A stretch of 64,000 bases of DNA from Magnetococcales bacterium (GCA_015660855.1 JACSDG010000001.1:1-64000); one strand, 5' to 3'. Numbered from the stretch's first letter, positions 1 through 8,843 are shown. Program-made: numbers and translations. Notes: generated by a model not told the origin, from the sequence alone.

Positions 1-139
1 TGCGGGGGTCCGGGGGGAGGTTCTCCCCCCGGCGGAGGTTTGGAGGCGGAGCCTCCAAGGTTTTTCTTTTGACTTTGATTTTGACTTTCCTGCCCCCCAA
101 GGGGGGTCAGGGGCGCAGCCCCAAGATTTTGATTTTCTT
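1..139 (+). repeat. Composite GC-rich repeat, copy A (left end at window edge)
   Basis: tgcgggggtccggggggaggttctccccccggcggaggtttggaggcggagcctccaagg, then a ttttgactttgattttgac tract, then ccccccaaggggggtcaggggcgcagcccc. Same module order as 13420-13595. Confidence 0.85.
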
Positions 140-185
140 ACACCTGATTCTTTATTTTGTCTCAGCATCTTGATAATAAGGACAT

Positions 186-392
186 TATACCCGTCGGGCA
201 AAAGAATCAAAATCAAAACCCTGGGGCTGCGCCCCTAGACCCCCCTTGGGGGGAAGTAAAATCAAAGTCAAAATCAAAGTCAAAGTCAAAATCAAAATCA
301 AAGTCAAAGTCAAAGTCAAAAGAAAAACCTTGGAGGCTCTGCCTCCAAACCTCCGCCGGGGGGGATGATCCCCCCCGGACCCCCGCAATAGT
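186..392 (-). repeat. Composite GC-rich repeat, copy B (inverted relative to copy A) with expanded hexamer tract
   Basis: ggggctgcgcccctagacccccttgggggg, 10 hexamers AARTCA/AAATCA at 259-318, then ccttggaggctctgcctccaaacctccgccgggggggatgatcccccccggacccccgcaat. Confidence 0.85.
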
Positions 393-409
393 TGCGTGTT
401 CGGTATCCG

Positions 410-1978
410 TCATTCTTCCGAGAGGGGGAGTGACGGGCTTAGTTTTTTCTCGATCTGATATAATTTAATTTTGTTGTGGAGCGACTGCCTGGTGATGTCC
501 AGGAGGGTGGCTGCCTGGATTTTATTGCCTTTTGTTTTTTTGAGTGCTCTAAGGATGAGCTTGATTTCGGTCCGTTTGCGGTGTTCGGGGAGGGAGAGGG
601 TGTCGGGTTCAGGGTCATCATGAGGATGGACGGAGTTTGACCGCAGGGAGCAATGTTGTGCGCAGATGGTATCGCCGTCGGGGGTGAGGGCGACTAGGCG
701 TTCGACTTCGTGCTGCAACTGGCGGACGTTGCCAGGCCAGGGGAAATTTTCAAACAGTTCCATGACCTCGCTGGAAAAGCCGAGGATATGTTTATTGAAG
801 CGGGCATTGATTTCGTCGAGGAACATGAGTGCCAGAGGGACGATGTCTTCGCGGCGTTGGTTAAGGGGTGGAATGGTAATATCGACGGAGAACAGTCTGA
901 AGAAAAGGTCTTCTCTGAATTTGCCTTTGCTGACTTCTTCGCGCAGATCCCGGGAGGAAGCACTGATGATGCGGAATTGGTAGCGGTGAATTTTTTGTCC
1001 ACCGAGACGGGTTCCTTCACTTTCCTGGATGGCGCGGAGAAACTTAGGCTGAATGGAGAGGGGCATGTCGGAGATTTCGTCGAGAAAAAGCGTTCCCCCG
1101 GAGGCTTCTTCAAAGCGACCCATGCGTGAGGAGACCGCTCCGGTGAAGGCACCTTTTTCAAAGCCGAAGAATTCGCTTTCCATCAAGGTTTCGGGGATGG
1201 AGGAGCAGTTGACGGCGACAAAAGGTCGGTTGCGACGGTCTTCGGCAGATTCGTGGATGAGGCGGGCGATGACCTCTTTGCCGGTGCCACTGGCACCGGT
1301 GATGAAAACGTTGACAGGGAGAGGTCCGACTTTGCTGGCAATATCAAGAACCTGTCGCATGGGGTAGGAGGAGGCGATGAAGCGGTGCTTTCCCTTCAAT
1401 ATTTCGCCGGTACGGGTGATCTCTTCGTGTACGCCACGGGATATGCGGACGATTTCGTCACTGACGCGGTTATTTTCGATGGAGAGTGCCAGAAATTTGA
1501 CGATTCGCGTTAGCAAGGCCGCGTCGGCTTCGTCGAAGTCGAAAGGGTCGATTTTGTTAAGAATCTCGACGGCACCCAGGGTGTAGTTTCCGACGATGCT
1601 GATGATGGGGACGCAGAGTATATTGCGGGTGATGAAGTCGGTTTTTTTATCGACTTCCTGATGGAACCCTTCGCTTTTATCCAAGCGGCCCTGGATGACG
1701 GTTTTGCCGGTGGTGATGGCTTTCCCGACGATGGAACCATTTTTTGGGGCGATGATTTCTTTTTCCTTGAGGCCGGTACCAAACTTAAGCCAGATATCGT
1801 CGGATTCGGCATCGGTGAGAAAAACCGAGCAACGTTCCGCCTTGAACAGTTGCGGGAAAATTTCGACAAAAAACTGCATGAGGTCTTCGTAATCGCGGGA
1901 GGCCCAGGCGCGATTGATGCGGTCGAGGAGCGACTTTAAATTGACGAGCCTCTGGTGTATGTCACCGGGCTTGGTCAT
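410..1978 (-). CDS. sigma54-dependent transcriptional activator, GAF + AAA+ + Fis-type HTH
   Basis: 522 aa; GASGTGKEVIARLIHE Walker A, ESEFFGFEKGAFTGA (GAFTGA loop), GGTLFLDEIS, C-terminal NKIQAATLLDITRQSLHNKIK Fis helix-turn-helix; N-terminal GAF-like region. Confidence 0.95.
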   Translation of the reverse strand: MTKPGDIHQRLVNLKSLLDRINRAWASRDYEDLMQFFVEIFPQLFKAERCSVFLTDAESDDIWLKFGTGLKEKEIIAPKNGSIVGKAITTGKTVIQGRLDKSEGFHQEVDKKTDFITRNILCVPIISIVGNYTLGAVEILNKIDPFDFDEADAALLTRIVKFLALSIENNRVSDEIVRISRGVHEEITRTGEILKGKHRFIASSYPMRQVLDIASKVGPLPVNVFITGASGTGKEVIARLIHESAEDRRNRPFVAVNCSSIPETLMESEFFGFEKGAFTGAVSSRMGRFEEASGGTLFLDEISDMPLSIQPKFLRAIQESEGTRLGGQKIHRYQFRIISASSRDLREEVSKGKFREDLFFRLFSVDITIPPLNQRREDIVPLALMFLDEINARFNKHILGFSSEVMELFENFPWPGNVRQLQHEVERLVALTPDGDTICAQHCSLRSNSVHPHDDPEPDTLSLPEHRKRTEIKLILRALKKTKGNKIQAATLLDITRQSLHNKIKLYQIEKKLSPSLPLSEE

Positions 1979-2245
1979 AGGGGTGTCCCATGGGTGTCAA
2001 TGGAATGGACGGCACTGCCAGCTTAACATTCGGTAATGTGCCAGTAAATATACTGTACTCAACTGTTCGTAACAATGAGGAAAAATATTTAGACTTTTTT
2101 TTGCCCATTTTACATCAGGAAATGGGGTTGGCCATAAGATTTTTTGATTTTCATTTTTTCCATTGATGTGTAATGATATGAATAAATTGAAATATTTTAA
2201 ATGGTTGCGGGGAGGAGGGGTGGGCTTGATGACGGATTAAAAAAA

Positions 2246-2260
2246 TGGCCTGAAAGTTGC
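2246..2260 (+). promoter_or_regulatory. Putative sigma54 (-24/-12) promoter
   Basis: TGGCCTGAAAGTTGC against consensus TGGCACGNNNNTTGC: GG and GC elements intact with correct spacing, 49 bp upstream of the 2309 ATG and next to a sigma54 activator gene. Confidence 0.65.
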
Positions 2261-2308
2261 CCTTGGTGGTCTGGTCATTGAATGCGAGTTTAACCAGGAG
2301 GACCGGAC

Positions 2309-2575
2309 ATGTTAGGCAATGGCAGGGCGGGATGGTTTCGTGGTGGCGTAGGTTTTTTGGTGATGAGTGGCATGTTGGGGACGGCAACCCCGGCGATGGC
2401 GGCACCGCAGGATGCGGCGATCGTTTTGGTGGGGCTTATATTGGGTGGTGCCCGGGATCTGGGCGGGCATAAGATGGCGGTACGGACGGTTTCGTCGGGC
2501 AAGGTGTTGAAGCAACCGGTGGGCACGGTATTGGCACCGGGTAGCGTCGCAGTTCCCTCCAAGGGTTACCCTTAA
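2309..2575 (+). CDS. Small exported protein of unknown function
   Basis: 88 aa; RBS-like aggagg upstream; N-terminal hydrophobic stretch and AxA-type site (ATPAMAA) suggest a signal peptide; putative sigma54 promoter upstream. Confidence 0.55.
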   Translation: MLGNGRAGWFRGGVGFLVMSGMLGTATPAMAAPQDAAIVLVGLILGGARDLGGHKMAVRTVSSGKVLKQPVGTVLAPGSVAVPSKGYP

Positions 2576-2604
2576 TAGTAGTTCTTCGCAGTTGCAGGGT
2601 CAGG

Positions 2605-2943
2605 TCAACCGGCAGCGATTTTAGTTTGAGTGATTTTGCGGTTACGCACCCCTGCTGGGGGTGTCGTCAACCGTGACATTTGCTGGAAGACCATAACGAC
2701 TTCATTTTCGGGCAGTCCCAGAGCTTCAGCGATAGCGAAAGGATCGGCACCGTCGAGGGCCAGCTCGATGATGCGCGTTCGCATTGAATGAGCGACGGGC
2801 TGGGATCGGTAGTTCAGCAGAAAAATGGTCCTTTCGCAGCGTGGATCCTGGCAACTGTAGCGTTGCTCGCCGTTGGGCTGTTTGCCATATTTGACCACAT
2901 TGAGTCCATTGCAGTCGGGACAGCGTACTTGTGCCAGGGCCAT
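2605..2943 (-). CDS. IS1 InsA-like zinc-ribbon/HTH protein (orphan, no InsB seen)
   Basis: MALAQVRCPDCNGLNVVKYGKQPNGEQRYSCQDPRCE... followed by RIIELALDGADPFAIAEALGLPENEV resembles InsA. Confidence 0.6.
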   Translation of the reverse strand: MALAQVRCPDCNGLNVVKYGKQPNGEQRYSCQDPRCERTIFLLNYRSQPVAHSMRTRIIELALDGADPFAIAEALGLPENEVVMVFQQMSRLTTPPAGVRNRKITQTKIAAG

Positions 2944-3196
2944 GGGGGTTTCCTTGATCTGTGAAGGGTCTGTCTTTAAGACGGATGCTTTAGCCTTCTA
3001 TCTTCAAGGCTTGTGCCAATTTTTTTTCGCCATATTCTTGTTGATAATGTTCGTTTTTTTATAGTTTTCAATTTTTTCGGTAGGCCTTAGAACGGAAAAA
3101 ATTGCCGGGAGGGAGGGGGTAATTACTTCCGATGGCTCAGGGGGGGGGGCGTTTTCTGCCGGGGGGATTATTTCCTCCGGTTGGCAAGGGACAGGA

Positions 3197-5824
3197 TCAA
3201 TCAAAGGAAGTTTCCATGGTTAAAAGCACTTGGTTTTTGCGGTAACTTGTGCCGGCCTGGTTTGAATTTTTTTGCGTCATTTCATATTTGCTGGAAAGTG
3301 AAATGTTGTCGCGAATTTTATAACTGACGCCAATGGATGGCTTCCAAAGCTGGTCCCTCCGGGATTCATTCTCGCCGACGTAACGCGTAAAGGTCCAGTG
3401 GGTCCCAAGATCCGAAGAAACGCTTTCCGTCCAGTCATGCTTCCAAGTCAACGAAAGCTTTCTTTCCACGTTCAAATCGGCTGTCCCCCCGCTGGATTCC
3501 GCAGTGTCCAATCCCGTTGACAGGGTCAGCTTGGAATATTCCAGAGGGCGCCATGTTAACTCTCCATCCCATCCCAAACTGGAAAAATCACTATTAGAAT
3601 CTGTATTGTCAAACCGCTTCTCCCTGGTTCCAACCTTGACCTTGGTGCTAAAGACATCACCGGGATCCCACTGCGCGCCTATATAATAAAACAGATTAAA
3701 ACTGTTCTGTGCGGTGCGGATGGCGTAATCAAAATTTGTGTATTCCAGGCCAGAAAGCCAATGGGTCATCTCGCTGTAATTGTAGGTTAGCTCCAGTTGG
3801 TTGCCAACCTCTGTCTTTTCAAGATTTCCGGTGATGTCATGGTTGTTGGTATAGATGGTATTCTCCCAACGGCTGGTAATTCTGGAGCTGATGATGGACT
3901 CTGGGTTGCCCAAGGTGAAAGATCCCTCGGTTTTTGGTTTTTGCCATAAATTGGGGGTCTGCGTGCCGGGCAATTGATCATCGGACCCACGATCATCATG
4001 TCCTGTCTGGTAAGACGCCTTGATGTCCATCCCCAGCCTTTCATTTAGGGCCATTTTCAGGCTGGTCTTAAGAGATCCATCTGAAAAATTATCTGCGGAT
4101 GAGCCTGGATAATAGCCAAAATCTCCATTATAGCTTGTCTCCAGATTGGATGACCCCCACTCGGTGCTCCAGGAAATACCTGGTTTCAGTCGCAAAGTTT
4201 CTTTCGATTGGGCGTCGTTTTCGGTATTGAAATAATTGTCGTTGTATCCCATCTCCGTATTCAGGGTAAGACGCACGCCAGAGGATTCCAAAGGATTGGT
4301 ACCGCCTGTCGAAGAATCGCTGGTCCCCGAAGAACGGGGCGCAGAAATATCCTTGATTTCGGACGGCTTGTCGATAATTTTCTCCGCTTTGTTTTCGGAG
4401 ATTGGGGAATCCGTTAAAACAGAACTTTTTTCTTCCGGTGGGGAAGGGGGTTGGGAATGGGACGCATCTCCAATGGCGAGGGATGGCGGTGTCTGTTCCT
4501 GGATGGTTTTTTCCTCGGGAAGACGGGTAGCGTCGGCACCCAAGGGTTGGTAAAGAGGGAACTCGGTTTCGCGGATGAGGGTGTGGATCCCGTTTTGTGG
4601 ATCGCGTTCCATATAGGCTGTTCGCAATTGTTCCGCTTGTTGCCTGTCGGTAAACTTTCCGATGTTGACGGTATACATTGCGGAATGAAGTTTTCCAGGA
4701 ACAAGGAGCAGATAGGGTTTGTATCCTTTGCTTTCCAACTCTGTCAGGGCGTTATGGGTGTTTTCGATGGCGCGAAATGATAAAACCTGCACCGAAAAAA
4801 ACGATACAGGGGATTCTGGGTTTGGTGACAGACGGGGGTTGTCTGGGGTGGTTGGTCCGTCCGAAACAGGTTGGTCGGTCGTCCCAGCGTTTTTTACAGG
4901 ACCCTCTTCTGGGGGAGGGTTTGCGGTTTCAAGAGGCGTTTCGTTGTCTTGCGCGGGTTTCTCCGCGAAAAAATGGGGGGATTGGGTCTCGATAGGTTGA
5001 AAAAGAGTGACTTCAGTTTGGCGTATCTGTGTGTTGCGGGCATTTGGCCCGTCTTGTTGCATTATGGTCGCTTGCAGTTGTTCCGCGCTCTGTCTGTCGG
5101 CAAAATTTCCTACGTTGACAGTGTACATCGCGGCATGGCGTTTCCCAGGAATCAAGAGCAGGTAGGCCGGGTGCCCCTTGTTTGCGGTAGACAGCAGTGC
5201 ATTTCTGGCGTTTTCAATGTTAGGGGAGGAAAAAACCTGCACGGAATAAATAGTTTCGGATGGGGTTGGCTCGGTAGGGCTGGACCCGGATTTTTCAACC
5301 GGTTCCGTGAGAGTGTAATCCAATTGCAAGGGACCCATATCGGTTTTTTCATGGGTCGTTGCAGCAGGGGGGAGACCAGGGACCTTTTCCATCGTTTCCC
5401 CCATGGTGGAAACAAGGGTGCCATGATCGTGGATGGGGCGGAAAAGAGGGGCCTCGGTTTCGCGTATTCGGGCGTTGCCGGTCTTCTCCGGATCGCGTTC
5501 CATGAGCACGGCCCGAAATCGTTCCGCCCGTATTTTGTCGCTGAACCTGCCTATGTTGACGGTGTAGGTGCTCAGGCGGCGTTTTCCTGGGACAAAAAGC
5601 ACATAGGGCTTGTATCCCTTCTTTTCCAGGGTTCGCAATTCTTCAAGGGCAAAATCAAGGTTGATAAAGGTTGAAACCTGTACAGAAAAATAGGAGGGGA
5701 TGGGGGTTGCGGAGACTGGCAAGGATGAAAGAATGCAGGTAAAAAGGACCACAACTGCCGTAAATGCCAAACATTTCCGGAAGGACCACATTTTTTTCAG
5801 ATGTGGGTGGGTAATCCTGTTCAT
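3197..5824 (-). CDS. Three SPOR-type repeats fused to a C-terminal outer-membrane beta-barrel (EPS-associated barrel type)
   Basis: 875 aa; signal peptide; three homologous blocks (YFSVQVSTF...YTVNIGRFSD; IYSVQVFSS...YTVNVGNFAD; FFSVQVLSF...YTVNIGKFTD); C-terminal alternating barrel-like sequence ending LLTMETSFD. Confidence 0.8.
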   Translation of the reverse strand: MNRITHPHLKKMWSFRKCLAFTAVVVLFTCILSSLPVSATPIPSYFSVQVSTFINLDFALEELRTLEKKGYKPYVLFVPGKRRLSTYTVNIGRFSDKIRAERFRAVLMERDPEKTGNARIRETEAPLFRPIHDHGTLVSTMGETMEKVPGLPPAATTHEKTDMGPLQLDYTLTEPVEKSGSSPTEPTPSETIYSVQVFSSPNIENARNALLSTANKGHPAYLLLIPGKRHAAMYTVNVGNFADRQSAEQLQATIMQQDGPNARNTQIRQTEVTLFQPIETQSPHFFAEKPAQDNETPLETANPPPEEGPVKNAGTTDQPVSDGPTTPDNPRLSPNPESPVSFFSVQVLSFRAIENTHNALTELESKGYKPYLLLVPGKLHSAMYTVNIGKFTDRQQAEQLRTAYMERDPQNGIHTLIRETEFPLYQPLGADATRLPEEKTIQEQTPPSLAIGDASHSQPPSPPEEKSSVLTDSPISENKAEKIIDKPSEIKDISAPRSSGTSDSSTGGTNPLESSGVRLTLNTEMGYNDNYFNTENDAQSKETLRLKPGISWSTEWGSSNLETSYNGDFGYYPGSSADNFSDGSLKTSLKMALNERLGMDIKASYQTGHDDRGSDDQLPGTQTPNLWQKPKTEGSFTLGNPESIISSRITSRWENTIYTNNHDITGNLEKTEVGNQLELTYNYSEMTHWLSGLEYTNFDYAIRTAQNSFNLFYYIGAQWDPGDVFSTKVKVGTREKRFDNTDSNSDFSSLGWDGELTWRPLEYSKLTLSTGLDTAESSGGTADLNVERKLSLTWKHDWTESVSSDLGTHWTFTRYVGENESRRDQLWKPSIGVSYKIRDNISLSSKYEMTQKNSNQAGTSYRKNQVLLTMETSFD

Positions 5825-6148
5825 ACCGATTCAGGGCAAGGTATTCTTCGGATCGGAAGGGAGCGAAAATGGAACAAAGCCGTTTTGGACCTGATGCGCA
5901 TGTCCTGCTTTTCCCCCATTTTTCGTAATTTTTTACGGTAGTTCCACCCCCGGATGGACGCTATTGTGGGGCTATACGCAAAAAGCATGCTAAACAATCA
6001 GGTCGCAGGCTATTCCAACCCATTTTCTTTAAAGGATATTTTTTCATATGTCAGGCCGAGAAAATTACCATGATTGTTAATGATAAATTTACGAAATTAT
6101 CCTGCATGAGGATGAATCTGAAGATTTACTATAATATTGGATATTTAG

Positions 6149-7927
6149 ATGCGGGTCATTCTCGGAATTAACGCCTATCATGCCGACGCAGCCGCTGCCC
6201 TCCTGATCGATGGGCGTCTCGTCGTCGCGGTGGAGGAGGAAAGATTTCGTCGTATCAAACATTGGGCCGGATTTCCCTCCCATGCCATACGCTGTTGCCT
6301 GGAAGCTACAGGCATTCCCCTTGAAAGGGTGGATGTCGTCGCCATTAACACCGATCCGCGTGCCAATATGGGGGCGAAAATTATGTTTGCCCTTAAATCT
6401 GTCACCCATCCGGGGTTTCTCCGCCATCGCCTTCAAAGCGCACGCAAACGTTTTTCCATTCGCGACGAACTCCATCCGCTGTGTTCACCTGGATTTCGTT
6501 TTTTCGGAGACATCGTCCGTATCGAGCACCACCAGGCTCATCTTGCTTCCGCTTTTCTCGCTTCTCCTTTCGACCGGGCGGTGACACTTTCCATCGATGG
6601 TTTTGGCGATTTTCGTTCCAGTGCGTGGGGAATGGGGGTGGACAAACGCTTCAGTCTCGACGGTGGCATCAATTTTCCCCATTCACTGGGCTTGTTTTAT
6701 CAGGCGTTAACCCAATATTTGGGGTTTTTAAATTATGGCGATGAATACAAAGTGATGGGATTGGCTCCTTATGGTGCTCTGAAGTACATGGATGAAATGG
6801 AAAAAATGGTGCGCTTGGGAGATCGTGGTTGTTTTAGTCTGGATCTTGATTATTTTATGCATCATAAACATCAGTCGGTTTCTCATTGGGAGGGGGGACT
6901 CCCCGAACTGGCTCCCCTGTTTAATAAAGAAAACATGACCAGACTTTTAGGAAAACCGCGTTTTCCTGGGGAACCTTTGTTGCAGCGCCACAAGGATATT
7001 GCCCATTCGGTGCAGGCGATGTATGAAAAAGCACTTTTTCATCTTCTTGGTTATCTCCATGAAATCTATAATGAAAAATCACTGACTTTGGCTGGAGGGT
7101 GTGCCATGAATTCGGTTGCCAATGGCAAGATTTTGGCCAACACCCCGTTTAAGCATCTCTATGTCCAGGCCGCTGCCGGAGACGCCGGGGGGGCGGTGGG
7201 GGCGGCCATGATGGTCTGGATGCGGCAGCAAACTGGGCCGACCTTGGAGTTGACCATGCGGCATGCTTATTGGGGCCCCGCTTTTTCCAACGAAAAAATT
7301 GGAGAATGGATTCATCAGCAAAGTGACGATCTGGAAAAATCGGGCTGTCTTGTGCTCCGAATGGAAAATGATGCCGCCGTCATCGATTGGACAGTGGAAC
7401 AGATTCAGGGGGGAAAAGTGGTCGGATGGTTTCAGGGGGCCATGGAATGGGGCCCGAGGGCTTTGGGAAACCGTTCCATACTGGGCGATCCTCGCCGGGC
7501 CGACATGCGCGAAATACTCAACTCCAAGATTAAACGGCGCGAATCCTTCCGTCCTTTCGCCTCTTCCATTCTGCGTGCGAGGGTTGGTGAATGGTTCGAT
7601 GCGGATGTCGATTGCCCATTTATGACGCAGGTCTTTCCAGTCCGGCAAGAAAAACGAACCCTGATTCCTGCAGTTACCCATGTCGATGGTTCTGGCCGTC
7701 TGCAAACGGTAACCGAGGAACAAAATCCTTTATTCTTTAGACTTATCGAACACTTCTACCATAGAACAGGGGTGCCTCTGTTGTTAAATACTTCGTTTAA
7801 TGAAAACGAACCGGTGGTGTGTCATCCCCGGGAGGCTTTGGCGTGTTTTCTGCGCACCGAGATGGATTGCCTGATTGCCGGGCATTGGATTGTTTATCGT
7901 GGTGCTTATGTTTTCCAAAAAAAATAA
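6149..7927 (+). CDS. NodU/CmcH-family carbamoyltransferase
   Basis: 592 aa; ILGINAYHADAAAALLIDG, EHHQAHLASAF, LTLAGGCAMNSVANGKI, EWGPRALGNRSILGDPR, LLLNTSFNENEPVV motifs. Confidence 0.93.
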   Translation: MRVILGINAYHADAAAALLIDGRLVVAVEEERFRRIKHWAGFPSHAIRCCLEATGIPLERVDVVAINTDPRANMGAKIMFALKSVTHPGFLRHRLQSARKRFSIRDELHPLCSPGFRFFGDIVRIEHHQAHLASAFLASPFDRAVTLSIDGFGDFRSSAWGMGVDKRFSLDGGINFPHSLGLFYQALTQYLGFLNYGDEYKVMGLAPYGALKYMDEMEKMVRLGDRGCFSLDLDYFMHHKHQSVSHWEGGLPELAPLFNKENMTRLLGKPRFPGEPLLQRHKDIAHSVQAMYEKALFHLLGYLHEIYNEKSLTLAGGCAMNSVANGKILANTPFKHLYVQAAAGDAGGAVGAAMMVWMRQQTGPTLELTMRHAYWGPAFSNEKIGEWIHQQSDDLEKSGCLVLRMENDAAVIDWTVEQIQGGKVVGWFQGAMEWGPRALGNRSILGDPRRADMREILNSKIKRRESFRPFASSILRARVGEWFDADVDCPFMTQVFPVRQEKRTLIPAVTHVDGSGRLQTVTEEQNPLFFRLIEHFYHRTGVPLLLNTSFNENEPVVCHPREALACFLRTEMDCLIAGHWIVYRGAYVFQKK

Positions 7928-7959
7928 TTTTTAGTTTTTTTAATAATTCGGTTTTAATT

Positions 7960-8004
7960 ATTGCGGGGGTCCGGGGGGAGGTTCTCCCCCCGGACCCCCG
8001 CAAT
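7960..8004. repeat. 45-bp palindrome (minimal copy of composite-repeat terminal module)
   Basis: ATTGCGGGGGTCCGGGGGGAG-GTT-CTCCCCCCGGACCCCCGCAAT: 21-bp perfect arms, 3-nt loop. Confidence 0.9.
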
Positions 8005-8216
8005 ACTTTTAAAGAAAAAAAAGGGGGGGGGACTGAACGGTTACCTTGCAAAGTGTGTATAATTTTTTTTTGCCAGACAGCTTCTCATTCAATTCCGCCA
8101 CCACCTGACGGCCCCCCTTCGGCGGTCAGGCGGACGGAGTAGGTGCGACGGGTGGTGGACATGGTTGATAAACCAAAATAGAGTCTTTATTCTGGTCCAA
8201 GAAAAGGAGACATGAC

Positions 8217-8486
8217 ATGAAACTATCAGAACAGGTTAAACCCATCAGCTATTTGAAGGCCCATGCACCCGAGGTCATTCGCGGCTTGGCAGAAGGCAAC
8301 AATCCCGTGATCATTACTCTCCATGGGGAGGCCAAAGCGGTTCTACAGGACATTGAATCCTACGAACAGACCCAGGAAACCCTGGCCATGCTCAAGCTGT
8401 TGGCCATGGGCAATCAGGAGATTGATCTGGGCGAGGTTGTTCCTGCCAAAGATGCCGTTAATCGCCTGCGTAACCGGAAGGCATGA
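8217..8486 (+). CDS. Phd/YefM-family antitoxin (no partner toxin adjacent)
   Basis: MKLSEQVKPISYLKAHAPEVIRGLAEGNNPVIITLHGEAKAVLQDIESYE is typical of Phd/YefM. Confidence 0.85.
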   Translation: MKLSEQVKPISYLKAHAPEVIRGLAEGNNPVIITLHGEAKAVLQDIESYEQTQETLAMLKLLAMGNQEIDLGEVVPAKDAVNRLRNRKA

Positions 8487-8501
8487 ATCGACATGTCTTT
8501 T

Positions 8502-8593
8502 GATCAGAATTCCGGGGACAGTATATCCATTTCCCTACCGCAATCTGGATCAGAATTCCGGGGACAGTATATCCATTTCCCTACCGCAATCTG
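8502..8593. repeat. Perfect 46-bp tandem duplication
   Basis: gatcagaattccggggacagtatatccatttccctaccgcaatctg at 8502-8547 and again at 8548-8593. Confidence 0.95.
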
Positions 8594-8698
8594 GACTCCA
8601 TGGACACCATACTCGACCAAGTTGTATGACCTCCGCAGTTTTTTTGTCGGAAACCGGCCAAATTTATTTTCCATAGAAGCGAATCGCGAAAGTCGGGC

Positions 8699-8747
8699 CA
8701 GGGGCGCAGCCCCAGGGTTTTGTTTTTTTTGTCCGAAGGGCGCAATG
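8699..8747 (+). repeat. Partial composite repeat, copy F
   Basis: aggggcgcagccccagggttttgttttttttgtccgaagggcgc matches the right-hand module of copies A, C and D. Confidence 0.7.
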
Positions 8748-8762
8748 TCTAGAGTCAAAACC

Positions 8763-8805
8763 CTGGGGAAAGAATTCCCCAGACTCCTTCTTTTTTTTTC
8801 AATAG
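8763..8805 (+). terminator. Possible rho-independent terminator
   Basis: ctggggaa-agaa-ttccccag hairpin (8763-8782) followed by a T-rich tract. Confidence 0.4.
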
Positions 8806-8843
8806 TTTTCCGGTCTCTACGCGCAATCCGAGGCCAATCCGAC

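Noticed and set aside
258-320. Short-period array considered as CRISPR
   Set aside because: 6-bp units with no spacers; a microsatellite, not CRISPR. No cas genes in the window.
157-468. 103-aa ORF with KSKSKSKS repeat (and antisense DFDFDF ORFs at 185-413)
   Set aside because: Produced by the hexamer tract and hairpins of repeat copy B; no RBS or family.
2151-2405. 84-aa minus-strand ORF over the sigma54 promoter region
   Set aside because: Overlaps the better supported promoter and + strand exported ORF; no RBS or family.
4871-5674. 267-aa plus-strand ORF
   Set aside because: Antisense of the SPOR/beta-barrel gene; its apparent repeats mirror the SPOR repeats.
8088-8163. Minus-strand fragment MSTTRRTYSVRLTAEGGPSGGGGIE*, vaguely like the start of phage tail tape-measure proteins
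   Set aside because: Only 25 codons before a stop and rich in hairpin sequence; too short to support a prophage remnant.
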